Shown here: piece after piece, positions 12,507-24,150 of the stretch
How positions within the stretch are numbered: the stretch's first letter is position 1
Layout: every line of letters begins with the position of its first letter
Source: Piliocolobus tephrosceles
Taxonomy: Eukaryota > Chordata > Mammalia > Primates > Cercopithecidae
Length of the DNA stretch: 64,000 bases
Direction of reading: 5' to 3'
Assembly (NCBI RefSeq): GCF_002776525.5
Contig: NC_045441.1
Span: 84,584,918-84,648,917 of the forward strand
The notes under the pieces: model-generated
Seen by the model: the letters and a program-made list of their open reading frames with translations, nothing else
Database searches by the model: none
What the model was told of the DNA's origin: nothing
Translations under genes and position numbers: made by a program

Positions 12507-12777
12507 TTTTTTTTTTTTTTTTTTTTGAGATGGAGTCTCACTCTGTCACCAGGTTGGAGTGCAGTGGCAACATCTCGACTCACTGCAACCTCTGCCTCCT
12601 GGGTTCAAGTGATCTTCCTGCCTCAGCCTCCTGAGTAGCTGGGACTACAGGCATGTGCCACCACACCCAACTAATTTTTTGTATTTTTAGTAGAGATGGG
12701 GTTTTACCATGTTGGCCAGGATGGTCTTGATCTCTTGACGTCGTGATCCGCCCTCTTCAGGCTCCCAAAGTGCTGGG
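12507..12777 (-). mobile_element. AluS-type, 5'-truncated
   Basis: Antisense Alu with poly-T start; stops at GTGCTGGG, lacking the final ~30 bp of its own 5' end. TCTATTCT flanks both sides (12499-12506 and 12778-12785). It splits the old L1M. Confidence 0.88.
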
Positions 12778-14603
12778 TCTATTCTGTTTATATGTATAAG
12801 CTTTCACCAATAACACATTGATTACTGTATCTTAACAGTAAGTCTTAAAGTCAGATAATTTGAGTTTCCAACTTAGTTCTTCCTTTGTGAAATTGTTTTG
12901 CCTATTCTAGTTACTTTGCCTCGCCATATAAATTTTAGAGTAAGTTTTATATCTACAAAAAAAGCCTTCTAAAACTTTGAGATTGCATTGAATCTATAGA
13001 ACAATATGAAAATAACTGACATCTTAATGAGTTTTCCAATCCATAATGAAGAATTATCCATCCAAAATATCAACAGTATCAATGTTGAGAAACCCTGTTG
13101 CAAACTTCTGTAGACGCCTTTTAAGGAATTATTCTTCTAATACCTAGCTGTAAAGATTTTTTTTAACATGAATCAAAGTTGAATTTTGCCAAATGCTTTT
13201 CTATGCACCTATTAGTATGATCCTATGATTTTTATTCTTTAGTCTGCTAATAAAATGAAATACATCGATTTTCAAATACTGAAGCATCCTTGCATTCCAG
13301 TTTGATCTGTCAATATTTATTGAAGATTCTGATGTCTGTGTCCATGAGGTGTATTGGTATGGATAGTCATTTCTTGTTTTAATGTATTTCACTTCATTGT
13401 GCTTTGCAGATGTTGTATTTTTTACATGTTGAAGGTTTGTGTCAACCCTGCATCCAGCAAGTCTTTTGGTGCAAATTTTCCAATAGCATGTGCTTACTTT
13501 GTGTCTCCCTGTCATGTTTTGGTAATTCTCACAGCATTTAAAACTTTTTCATTATTATTGCATCTATTATGGTAAAGAGTGATCAGTGATCTTTGATGTT
13601 ACTATTGTAATAATTTTGGGGTACCATGAACCACACCCATATAAAATGGTAAGCTTTATTGATAAATGTATGTGTTCTGAATGCTCCAGCTACCGGCCAT
13701 TTCCCATCTCTCTCTTTCTCCTCAGGTCTCCCTATTCCCTTGAGACACAACAATATTGAAATTAGGCCAATTAATAATCCTATGATGGCCTCTAAGTGAA
13801 GAGTGGCATGTCTCTAACTTTAAATCAAAAGCTGTACATGATTAATCTTATTGAGGAAGGCATGTCAAAAACTGAGATAGCCAAAAGCTAGGCCTCTTGT
13901 GCCAGTTAGTCAAGTGGTGAATACAAAGGAAAAGTTTAAAGGAAATTAAAAGTACTACTCCAGTGAACACATGAAGGAAGTGAAGAGTCTTACTGCTGAT
14001 ATGAAGAAAGTTCAAGTGGTCTGAATAGAAGACCAAACCAGCCATAACATTCTCTTAAGCGAAAGCCTAATCCACAATAAGGTCCTCTCTTTAAAGCTAT
14101 GAAGGATGAGAGAGGCAAAGATGCTGCAGAAGAAAAGTTTGAAGCTAGCAGAGATTGGTTCATGAAGTTTCAGAAAAAAAAGCCATCTCTGTACATAAAA
14201 ACAATAATAAAACAAAAAGGTGAAGCAGCAAGTGCTGATGGAGAAGCTATGGTAACTTATCCAGAAGACTGAACTAAAATAACTGATAAAGGTGGCTACA
14301 CTAAACAACAGATTTTCAATGTAGACGTAACAGCTTTATACTGGAAGAAGATGCCATCTAAACCTTTCATAGTAAAAGAAGAGAAGTTAATGCCCGGCTT
14401 TAAAGCTTCAAAGGACAGGCTGACTCTCTTATTAGGGCCTAATGCAGCTGGTGGCTTTAAGTTGAAGCCAATGCTTATTTACCATTCCAAAAATCCTAGG
14501 GTACTTAAGAATTATGCTAAATCTACTCTGCCTGAGCTCTATAAATGGAGCAACAAAGGCTGGATGACAGCTTCTCTGTTTACAGTTTGGCTTACTAAAT
14601 ATT

Positions 14604-14617
14604 CAAAGCCCATTGTT
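14604..14617. repeat. Target-site duplication, left copy, of the AluY in Tigger1
   Basis: CAAAGCCCATTGTT is repeated exactly at 14927-14940. Confidence 0.9.
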
Positions 14618-14926
14618 AGGCCGGGCGTACAGTGGCTCATGCCTGTAATCCCAGCACTTTGGGAGGCCTAGACAGACGGATCACGAAGTCAGGAGATCCA
14701 GACCATCCCGGCTAACACAGTGAAACCCCGTCTCTACTAAAAATATAAAAAAAATTAGCCGGGCATGGTGGCAGGCACCTGTAGTCCCAGCTACTCAGGA
14801 GGCTGAGGCAGGAGAATGGTGTGAACCCGGGAGGCAGAGCTTGCAGTGAGCTGAGATCAAGCCACTGCACTCCAGCCTGGGTGACAGAGCGAGACTCCAT
14901 CTCAAAAAAAAAAAAAAAAAAAAAAA
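14618..14926 (+). mobile_element. Young AluY inside Tigger1
   Basis: Full-length sense AluY with poly-A tail and perfect 14-bp duplications. Its start reads GGCCGGGCGTACAGTGGCTC, with a 2-bp insertion also seen in the Alu at 63831. Confidence 0.9.
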
Positions 14927-15645
14927 CAAAGCCCATTGTTTTGATCCACTACTCAGAAAAAAGATTACTTTCAAAGTATTACTGCTCACTGACAATGCAC
15001 TTGGTCACCCAAGAACTATGACAGAGATGTACCAGGAAATTAATGTTGTTTTCATGGCTTCTAACATAACATCTAATCTGTAGCCCAGGGAACAGGGAGT
15101 AATTTAGACTCAAGTCTTATTACTGAAAAAGTATATATCTTAAGGCTCTAGCTTCTGTAGACAATGAGTCTTCTGATGGATCTGGGCAAAGTAAATTGAA
15201 AATCTTCTGGAAAAGATTCATCAAGAACATTTGTGATTTATGAGAAGATGTTAAAATATCAACATTAACAGGAATTTGGAAAAAGTTGATTCCAACCCTC
15301 ATGGATGACTTAGAGGGGTTCAAGACTTTGGTGGAAGGACTCATTGCAGATAACATGGAAATAGAAGAACTAGAAGTGGAACTTGAAGATGTGACTGAAT
15401 TATTGCAATCTTATGATCAAACTAGAACAGATGAAGACTTCCTTCTTATGGATCAGCAAAGAAAATGGTTTCTTGAAATGGAATGTACTCCTGGTGAAGA
15501 CACTGTGAACATTAGTAAAATGACAACAACAGAAGATTTAGGATACTAAATAAACTTAGTTGATAAAAAGCAGTGGCAGGGTTTGAGAGTACTGACTTCA
15601 ATTTTGAAAGAAGTTCTACTGTGGGTAGAATGCTACCAAATAATA

Positions 15646-15924
15646 TTCTTTCACTCTTATTGCCCAAGCTGGAGTGCAATGGCATGATCTCGGCTCACTG
15701 CACCCTCCATCTCCCGGGTTCAAGTGATTCTCCTGCCTCAGCCCCTTAAGTAGCTGGGATTACAGGCATGTGCCACCATACCTGGCTAATTTTTTTGTAT
15801 TTTTGGTAGAAACAGGGTTTCACCATGTTAGACAGGCTGGTCTCGAACTCCTGAACTAAAGTGATCCACTTGCCTTGGCCTCCCAAAGTGCTGGGATTAC
15901 AGGCGTGAGCCAGCGTACCTGGCC
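15646..15924 (-). mobile_element. AluS-type without its tail
   Basis: Antisense Alu beginning inside the right arm at CACTCTTATTGCCC; the poly-T tail and about 15 bp are missing at the side that touches Tigger1. It ends GTACCTGGCC. See the finding on the deletion junction. Confidence 0.85.
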
Positions 15925-16128
15925 CCTTTTTTAGTTTCTTAAGGTGAAAGCTTAGGTTACTGATTTCAGACCATTCTCCCTTTTTAAATAAGTTTTTAAT
16001 GTTTCAGATTTCCTTCTAAGTGCTGCTTTAATTGCATGCTACACATTTTGATATGATGTATTTTAGCTTTTCATTCAGTTCAAAAGACTAATTTTCCTTG
16101 AGAATCCCTCTTTGATCCAAGAGTTATT

Positions 16129-16550
16129 AGCAAACACTTGGAACCAACCCAAATGTCTATCAATGACAGACAGGATTAAGAAAATGCGGCACATATACAC
16201 CATGGAATACTATGCAGCCACAAAAAGGGATGAGGTCATGTCCTCTGCAGGGACATGGATGAAGCTGGAAATGATCAATCTCAGCAAACTATTACAAGAT
16301 CAGAAAACCAAACACTGCATATTCTCACTCAGAAGTGGAAGTTGAACAATGAGAACACATGGACATAGGGTGGGGAACGTCATATACCAGGGCCTGTCAT
16401 GGGGTGGGGGACTAAGGGAGTGATAACATTAGGAGAAATACCTAAGGTAGGTGACAGGTTGATGGGTGCAGCAAACCACCATGGCACATGTATACCTATG
16501 TAACAAAACTGCACGTTCTGCACATGTAACCCAGAACTTAAAGCATACTT
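16129..16550 (+). mobile_element. 5'-truncated L1PA 3' end
   Basis: It begins in the last part of ORF2 (readable to a stop at 16343-16345: NQPKC, HIYTMEYYAA), then 3' UTR with GGGGTGGGGGACTAAGGG and CCCAGAACTTAAA. The host L1M resumes at about 16551. Confidence 0.85.
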
Positions 16551-16793
16551 TTTTTAAAGAAGTGTGTTTTTACATTTTCAAACATTTGCTGATTTTTCAG
16601 ATATCTTCCGTTCTTGATTTCTAGTTTCATTACAGAGAACATACTTTATATGATTTTAATTCTTTTAAATTTGCTAAGGTTTCTTTTATGGCTCAGAATA
16701 AGATCTCTTTTTTCATGTTCCACTTGCCCTCGAGAAGAATATATATTCTGCCACTGAGGAGTATTTTATAAATATCAATTATAAATGTTGGGG

Positions 16794-17083
16794 TGGCCAG
16801 GCAGTGGTTCACACTTGTAATCTCAGCACTTTGAAAGGCTGAAGTGAGAGGACCAACTTGAGCCCAGTAGTTCGCGACCAGCCAGGGCAACATAGTGAGA
16901 CCTAGTCTCTACAAAAAATCAAAAAATTAGCTGGGTGTAGTGGTGTGTGCCTGTAGTCTCAGATACTCAGGAACCTGAGGTGGGAGAATCATTTGAGCCT
17001 GGGGATGTCGAGACTGCAGTGAGCCATGATTGTGCCATTGCACTCCAACCTGGGCGACAGGGTGAGGTCCTGTCTTAAAAAGA
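16794..17083 (+). mobile_element. AluJ-type dimer
   Basis: Sense Alu, GGCCAGGCAGTGGTTCAC to GGTGAGGTCCTGTCTTAAAAAG, both arms present, diverged, J-type. L1M sequence on both sides. Confidence 0.85.
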
Positions 17084-17908
17084 AGTTGGAGTGTTTTATA
17101 GAAGTCAGTTAGCTGATAATATTGCCCAGATCTTTTGTACCCTTACTAATTTTCTGTTTACTTGATCTACTATTATGAGAGGAGTGTTGACATTGCTAAG
17201 TATAAAGTACATTTTTCTATTTTCTCCTCTCAGTTCTGTCAGCTTTTGTTTTTTACACTCTGTTGTCAGCTTCATACATACTTCGGTTTTGTTCTGTCTT
17301 CTTGGCAAAGTAATCTGCTTTTTAAATATGTAAATGTCCAACTTCATCCCTGTCCGTCTTCTTTGTTCTGAAATCTACTTTGATATATAATTAAATCTAC
17401 TCCAACTTTCTTTCAATTACTTTCTGCATGGAATAACTTTTTCTATCCTTTTAACCTATCTTTATCACTAGAATTAAAATGGGTTTCTGTATATATTGAG
17501 TCCTTTTTTTATCCAATCAAAAAATCTCTTTTAATTGGTGTGCTTAGGCCATTTATATTTAATATACCTATTAATAAGGTTTGATTTAGGTCTGCCACTT
17601 TATTGTTTGTTTTCTGTTATCCCTTTTTTCACCACCTTCTTTTTGTATAACTTTAATGTTTTAATGTTCCACTTTATTTATAGTTTTTTTTAACTAAAAC
17701 TCTTAGTATCATTATAGTCACTACTTTATGAAATAGAATACCTAATCTGTAATAGTCTACAGTTAACATTTTACCATTTCAAGAAAATATATATAACCAC
17801 ATAGTTCCCTTTACTCTGTAGTCTTTGCTTTAAAAGTCACTTGTACTATATATGCAAACCTGAAAATCTTCCCCAGCAGTGGCATAATTTTGCTTTCAAG
17901 ATAGAGTC

Positions 17909-17980
17909 AGGGCCAGGCATGGTGGCTCACACCTGTAATCCCAGAACTTTGGGAGGCTGAAATGGGAGGATTGCTTGAGT
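17909..17980 (+). mobile_element. Alu 5' fragment, 3'-truncated
   Basis: Only the first ~72 bp (GGCCAGGCATGGTGGCTCAC to GGATTGCTTGAG) remain, without a tail. Loss of the 3' part is unusual for a retrotransposed copy and implies a later deletion. Confidence 0.8.
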
Positions 17981-18842
17981 AGTCATATTGAAAGACCTTA
18001 ATAGAGGAGAAAAAATCTGCTGCATTTATTTAGATATTCACAGTTTCTGTTGCTCTTTTTTCATTCATGAAGTTCCAAGTTTTCTTCTGATATCATCTCC
18101 GTTTAGCCTGAAGAACTTCTGTTAGCATTTCTTTTAGACTAGATTTGCTAGTAATAATTCTTAGTTTTCCTTTATCTGGGAATGTCTTTATTTTGTCCTC
18201 ATCTCTGAAGTACATTTTCACTGAATACAGAATTCTGGGTTAGCAGTACTTTTCTTTTAGAACTCTAAAGATGCTATTTCACTGTCATCTGTCCCCCATG
18301 GCTCTTGCTGCTGCAGTCATTTGAATTGTTGTTCCCTATATGTAATAAATTATATTTCTCTGGCTGGTTTCAAGATTTTTGCTTTAATCTTTTATGTTTA
18401 GAAGTTTGATTATGAAGTGTTTAGGAGCAGTTAACTGTAAGTTTATGCCCTTTGAGGTTTTGCCAGGTTTTTTGTTTTGTCCTGTTTTGGATTTTTGTGT
18501 GTGTATGAATGGTGAAAACACTTGAGATCTACTGTCATAGCAATTTTCAAGTACACAATATAGGTCTCCAGTACTTAATCATCTTATAACTGAAGGCTTG
18601 TACCCTTTGACCAATATCTCCCCTTTTCTCCTATCCCCCAGCCTCTTGTAATCAACATTTTACTATCTGTTACTATAAGTTTGACTCTTTTTAGACTCCA
18701 TATCTAATACATGAGATCACATGGTATTTGTCTTTCTGTGTCTGGCTATTTCATGTAGCTTAGTGTCCTCCAGGTTCACCTATGTTATTGCAAATAGCAT
18801 GATTTCCTTTTTTTTTTTTAATCTGAAATTGTATTCCATTGT

Positions 18843-18843
<1 letters not shown>

Positions 18844-18882
<39 letters not shown>
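18844..18882. repeat. (TG)n microsatellite
   Basis: About 19 uninterrupted TG units. Confidence 0.95.
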
Positions 18883-18883
<1 letters not shown>

Positions 18884-19428
18884 TATATACACTATAGCTT
18901 ATTAATCCATCCTTCTGTTGACAGCTACTTAGGCTGTCTTAATATCTCGGCTACTGTGAAAAAATCCTGCAATAAACACAGATGTGCAAATATCTCTTCC
19001 AAATACTGATTTTATTTTCTTTCAATAAATAACCCAGAAGTAGAACTGCTGGATTATATGGTAGCTCTACTTGTAATTTTTTGAGGAACCTCCATACTGT
19101 TTTCCATAATGGCTGTCCTAATCTACATTCCCACCAATAGAGTAGGAACGTTCCCTTTTCTCCACATCTTTGCCAACACTTGTTATCTTTTGATTTTTTT
19201 TATACTAGCCATCTAGACAGATGTAAGGCATTATTAAATTTTGTGGTTTTGATTTGCATTTCTCTGATAAGTAGTGATACCGAGTGTCTTTTCATATATC
19301 AGTTGGCCATCTGTACACTTTCTGATCCTTTTCCCATTTTTATTATTTAGTGGAAGGGAATATGAGTGATTTTAAGATAAGGCAAGGAGTTGTGATCCAA
19401 GTAATGGTACATGTTAAAAGCATTAAAA

Positions 19429-19725
19429 AAATTTTTTTTTGAGACAGGGTCTTGCTGTGTTGCCAAGGCTGTAGTGCAGTGGCATGATCTCGGCTCACTG
19501 CAACCTCCGCCTCCTAGGTTCAAGCAATTCTTGGGTCTCAGCCTCCCGAGTAGCTGGGACTACAGGTGTACACCACTACACCTGGCTAATTATTGTGTTT
19601 TTAGTAGAGATGAGGTTTCACCATGTTGGCCAGGCTGGTTGTCTTGAACTCCTGACCTCCAGCAATCCACCTGCCTTGGCCTCCCAAAGTGATGGAATTA
19701 TAGGTGTGAGCCACTGCACCTGGCC
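19429..19725 (-). mobile_element. AluS-type dimer
   Basis: Antisense Alu from poly-T at 19429 to GCACCTGGCC. S-type sequence, moderately diverged. The frames starting at 19411 and 19484 are repeat translations. Confidence 0.88.
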
Positions 19726-19889
19726 TCTTTGCCCATTTTTAAATTGTTGTTGTTGTTTTCTACTGAGTTCTTTAAATGTTCTGGATATTAACACCTTATT
19801 GGATACATGGTTTACACATGTTATCTCTCATTCTGTAAATTGCCTTTTCATTTTGTTGATTGTTCCCTTTGCTGTGCAGAAACTTCATT

Positions 19890-20200
19890 TGTTTGTTTGT
19901 TTGTTTGTTTAGACAGGGTCTTGTTCTGTCACCCAGCCTGGAATATAGTGATGAGGTGATAGCTCACTGAAGCCTCAAACTCCTGGGTTCAACCAACCCT
20001 CATGCCTCAGCCTTACGAGTAGCTGGGACTACAGATGCATGCCACCATGTCTGGCTAATTTTTTAACTTTTTGTAGAGATGGGATCTCGCTATGTTGCCC
20101 AGGTAGGTCTCAAAGTCCTGGCACTCCTGACCTCAAGCAATCCTCCAGTGTCAGTGTCGCAAAGCATTGAGATTACAGGTATGGGCCACTATACTTGGCT
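19890..20200 (-). mobile_element. AluJ-type dimer
   Basis: Antisense, with a (TTTG)n tail at 19890-19910 and J-type body; GAAACTTC occurs on both sides as a probable short target duplication. Confidence 0.85.
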
Positions 20201-20407
20201 TGAAACTTCTCAGTTTAATGTCGTTCCACTTATTTATCTTTTGTTGCCCGTACTTTGGGCGTTAAGTCCAAAAATATCTTTGCCAAGAGCAATGTCAATT
20301 AGCTTTTCCCTTATATTTTCTTTTAGTAATTTTACAGTTTTAGGTCTTATGTTAAATTCTTTAATTTGTTTTGAGTTGATTTTTGTGTATGATATAAGGG
20401 TCCGATT

Positions 20408-20471
20408 TCTTTTCTTTTCTTTCTTTCTTTCTGTCCTTCTTTCTCTTTTTCTTTTTTCTGTTTTTTTTTTC
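20408..20471. repeat. Pyrimidine-rich tract (TTTC)n-like
   Basis: Runs of CTTTCTTT and TTCTCTTTTT interrupt the old L1. Confidence 0.8.
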
Positions 20472-20821
20472 CATGTGGATATTCAGTTTTCTGAACACTA
20501 TTTACTGAAGACATTATCCTTTCCCTATTGTATACTCTTCGTGTCTTGTCAAAAATTAGTTGACCACAATATGCACACGTTAATTCCTGGGTTCTCTAGT
20601 TTGTTCCATTGGTCTATGTATCTGTTTTTGTTTTAGTACCAAGTTGTTTCAATTACTATAGCATTGTAACATAGTTTGAAATCAGAAAGCATAATGCCTT
20701 CAGCTTTGTTTCTTTTGCTCAGGGTTGCTTTGGCTACTCAAGATTGGAGGTTTGATATAAATTTTAGGAAACTTTTCCATTTTCTATGAAAAATGTCATT
20801 AAACTTTTGAAAAAGATTGTA

Positions 20822-22530
20822 CTGATGAGAGACTGGGACATCAGGAAGACTGGCAGACTCTGAACAGATCTTTGGAGAGAAGCCATTTAGAGTGGACAGA
20901 GGGAGGAAGCAGACACTGGGTAGAAGAGGGAGGAAGCAGGGAACCCGAGGCTAAACACAGGGACTTGTTCCTAGCCCCCAGCATCTCCTGGGGAAAAGGT
21001 GAATTGAACAAGTGAGGAGTGGACCACTCTTACCACAGACTGCCAGGATCCTAGCAGGAGATCATTCTCCCAACAGACACTTGAGCTGGCAGGGAGAGAT
21101 GCATGAAAAGGCTGTAGGTACAGGGCTCCAGCCTGTGCAAAACCAAGAGGGTTTGGCACAGGAAGAGCTGCAGTGGACCACATCCAAAGATGCCCTTCCC
21201 ACAAGGCTTACCATGCTCATCTGGGAGCCTTTAGACTTAGGGTGACCATCAGACCTGGACAGAAAAGGTGCTCTTGCCTGTAGGATGAAGCCGGTCTGAT
21301 CTGAGCACCCTCCTGTCAGCTAGCCTCTACTTGGGGGCCACCCTACCATGCCCACTTGCAATGCAGCCTCAGATGCCCAACCAGGGTGCTTCCTGGGGGC
21401 TCTATGATGCCTCCTTTGCTGGCAGACAATTCTTGACCATCACAGAGCTCCAGCAGACCAGCCCCTGCCAATATGTACTAGCCCACCCACAGCTTACCCC
21501 CAAGGCAGATTCACCTCACCTACTTTACTGGCATAGACTACTTGCCCATGCCCTGACTCCCCTCTGCTTTACTGGTACATGTCACCCTCCTCTCCCCTCC
21601 CATGCTGGTGCATGTATGTGTGTGCACCCTGACACCCTGGAACTGCCAGCATGCCATTATTCCCCCACTGATATGTGGGCATCAAGAAACACTGCCACTG
21701 ATGTGAATGTACACCTGATACCAGCAACCACACCCCTGCCAGCATCCTGCACCTGCCATGATGGCAGCAAGACAGCATGCATGGATGCCAGTACCCCCAA
21801 CCCCTGCCGCAACTGCATAAGTACCTGCATGTACATCACTGCCCTGCTTCCACTGGTACCCTGCCCCAGCCAATGAGGGTGTACCTCGCTATACTTCTGC
21901 AGATACTGGTACACATGAAGGAGCATGGATCCCACAGCCACTGCCTCGATGAAGTGCTTTGGCCAGTATCACCCATAGGAGTATTGTGACCAGTGGACTG
22001 AAAACACCTTGGCCCTTCCAGTGCAGCAGCTTCCTAACCTTGAGGGGCCAGAGAACAAAGCCAGGGGCCAGGTACCAGTTCCCCAAAGTTACAGCACACA
22101 GTCTAGGAGTGCTGAGCTAAGTTTTGACCCACTAAAATCTTCCAGAAATGAAGCCAGTTGACTGAACCTACCTTATATCATAATCAAACACCCAAGAGCA
22201 TCAAAGAGTATAAAAGCAAAAAAAAACCCATCCAATGACAGCAACATCAAAGGTTGAAGGAACATCAGCCCACACATGAGAAAGAACCAGCACAAGACCT
22301 CTGGCAACTCAAACAGCCAGAGTGTCTTATTACCTCCAAACAACCACCTAGTTTCCCAGCAATGGTTCTTAACCAGCCTGAAATGGCTGAAATGAGTGAC
22401 ATAGAATTCAGAACATGGATAGGAATGAAGATCATCAAGATTCGACAGAATGTCAAAATTCAATCCAAGGAATCTAAGGAATATGACAAACTGTTTGGGA
22501 TCCTAAATGCAGCATTCTTATAGAAAAGGA
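20822..22530 (+). mobile_element. First L1 5' module: 5' UTR plus truncated ORF1 start
   Basis: GC-rich sequence unlike the flanking L1M, ending in a stretch (22254-22510) that aligns to 24957-25190 of the following L1: shared blocks include GAGAAAGAACCA/GAGAGAGAACCA, GGTTCTTAACCAGCCTG versus GAGTTCTTAATCAGGCTG, and ATGGATAGG. The rest of its ORF1, ORF2 and tail are absent. Confidence 0.7.
21330..21900 (+). repeat. Degenerate minisatellite-like part of an L1 5' UTR
   Basis: CTGCC, CAGCATGC and TGCATGTA-type words recur (21600-21850) without a clean period. An open frame of 181 codons on the plus strand (21331-21876) falls here. Its composition (His, Pro, Thr, Cys) looks like translated repeat, and I do not call it a gene. 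Confidence 0.4.
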
Positions 22531-23149
22531 ATTCCAGGGGAGTAGCCAGAATGGCCGACTAGAAGCAGCTAGTGTGCATGGCTCTCATGGAGATGGGCTA
22601 GTTAATACAGCACCTTCAATGGAAACAACCAGGTACTTGCATTGGGATGAATCAAAGAAACAACTTGACCCATGGAAAACAAAGAAAAGCAAGACAGGAC
22701 AACAGCCCACCCAGGAGCAACACAGAGCCAGGGGAACCTCCCCTGCCCAGGGAAGCAGTGTGTGAATGTATGACCTCAGGAAACCACACTTCTCCCATAA
22801 ATCTTTGCAAACCTTGGGTCAGGAGATCTCCTTGTGAACCCACTCCACCAGGGCCTTCAGTCTCACAGACAGAGCTACATGGAGTCTTGGCAGAGCTGCT
22901 GCTCAGGCATGCATGCAAACCCTGGAGGCTTAGATACTGGGCTTTCCAGCAAAAGCAGCTGCAGTTCTGGCAAAGTGGAAGGTTAGACCTTCACTTTGGA
23001 AGGAGGCTGAATCTAGAGGGCTAAGCAGTCAAAACCTATACGCCCCACTTCCACGGCACCTCACAAGATAAGACCAAGATAAGACCCACTGGCTTGGAAT
23101 TCCAGCCAGCCACCGGTAGCAGCACAGCACCTCCCTAGGGACGAGCACC

Positions 23150-24150
23150 CAGGGGAGGGGTGGGCCACCATCTATGCTGTTTGGGCACCTTAGCCATTCC
23201 AGCCTCTGGGCTTTGGAGAGTCCAAGCTGACCAGAGGTGGAAAGGATCCCTCAGCATAGCACAACTGCTCTACCACAATGTGGCCAGACTGCTACTTTAA
23301 GCAGGTACCTGATCCTGTTCCTCCTATGGGTGGAAACTACCAACTGGGGTCTCTAGCCATCCCTGCCTATATTCTCTAGACAACAGAGATTTGAATTCTT
23401 CCTGGGATGGTGCTCCCAGAGGGAGAGGCAGGTTACCATCTTTGCTGTCTAGGTGACTCAGTCATTCCTGCCTTTGGAATTTGAAGAGTCTGAACTGACC
23501 AGGGGCAGAAAAGACTCCCCAGAAAGCACAGTTGCTCTACCCAAACGTGGCCAGACTGCTTAAGTGGGTCCCCAGTCCCACTCCTCCTCACTGGACAGGA
23601 CCTTCCAACCAGGGCCTCCAGCACTCCTACCTGTGTTCTCCAGCCAACAGAGAGCTGAATTCTCCCACGACAGTGCTCCCGGGGGAGTGGCAGACACCAT
23701 CTTTGCTGTTTGCATGACTTAGCTGTTCCAGCCTTCAGGTTTCAGAGTGTCTGAGGCAACCGGGGGCTGAAGTGGACCCCCAGCACAGTATAGCAGAACT
23801 GCTCTACCAACACGTGGCAAGACTGCATTTTTAAGTGGGTCCTCAATCTTACTCCTTATTACCGGGTGGGACCTCCTAACTGGGGTCTCCACCCACCTCT
23901 TACAGGTGCCTTTGGGCCAGCAACAGGCCTGTACCTCCTTGGGACAAAGCTCTCAGAAGGAGGGACAGGCTGTCATCTTTGTTGTTTTGCAGCCTTCACT
24001 GGTGATACCTCCAGGTACTGGAAAATCCGAGGCAACCAGGTACTGGAGCAAACATACCACAGCAGCCTCATGGAAAATTGGCCAGAGTGTTAAGTAGGTG
24101 CTTATTCCCATATCTCCTCACCAGATAGGTCTTCCAGACTTGGGTTTCCA
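23150..24150 (+). repeat. Four-copy tandem repeat, period about 266 bp, in the L1 5' UTR
   Basis: Recurring anchors: CTGCTCTACC at 23265, TTGCTCTACC at 23532, CTGCTCTACC at 23799; and GGCCAGA/GGCAAGA blocks followed by TTAAGTGGGTCC, whose fourth, more diverged version is at about 24079. Each unit also contains CCATCTTTGCTGT, a CCAGCCT block and CTCCTCA. Spacing is 267, 267 and about 265. Confidence 0.8.

Larger units (their letters stand above)
13790..15560 (+). pseudogene. Tigger1 transposase remnant
   Basis: Pieces of the pogo-type transposase are readable: 14351-14617 (MPSKPFIVKEEKL, KASKDRLTLLLGPNA) and 15286-15549 (MIPTLMDDLEGFKTL to the end of the frame). The first catalytic block reads NVDVTALYW, where the usual acidic residue after D is lost to V; the second reads LLTDNALGHP, keeping its D. 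The Alu at 14618-14926 interrupts it and other stops occur. It encodes no active enzyme. Confidence 0.8.
13362..15645 (+). mobile_element. Tigger1 DNA transposon, 3' end missing, split by AluY
   Basis: The sequence from CATTGTGCTTTGCAGATG through TTTGATGTTACTATTGTAAT and GAGACACAACAATATTGAAA to GAAGTTCTACTGTGGGTA follows my memory of Tigger1 (pogo-like, TC1/mariner superfamily). The 5' terminal repeat is worn (CATTTCTTGTTTTA). The element stops at about 15645, roughly 0.5 kb before its expected end, directly against a tail-less Alu. Confidence 0.85.

Noticed and set aside
14351..14671. 106-codon frame as a host gene domesticated from Tigger1
   Set aside because: It runs into an AluY, the rest of the transposase is frameshifted, and one catalytic-block residue is lost.
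18844..18882. Direct repeats as a CRISPR-like or satellite array
   Set aside because: A simple (TG)n microsatellite; no spacers, and a eukaryotic context.
20079..20636. 185-codon plus-strand open frame
   Set aside because: It runs through an antisense AluJ, old antisense L1 and a TTTC tract; the hydrophobic stretches come from T-rich DNA.
21331..21876. 181-codon plus-strand open frame
   Set aside because: It lies in a degenerate, repetitive L1 5' UTR. Overlapping frames are open on both strands and the composition is that of translated repeat.
22652..23024. Overlapping frames of 88 and 125 codons on both strands
   Set aside because: Both fall in the GC-rich L1 5' UTR, and neither has a recognisable domain.
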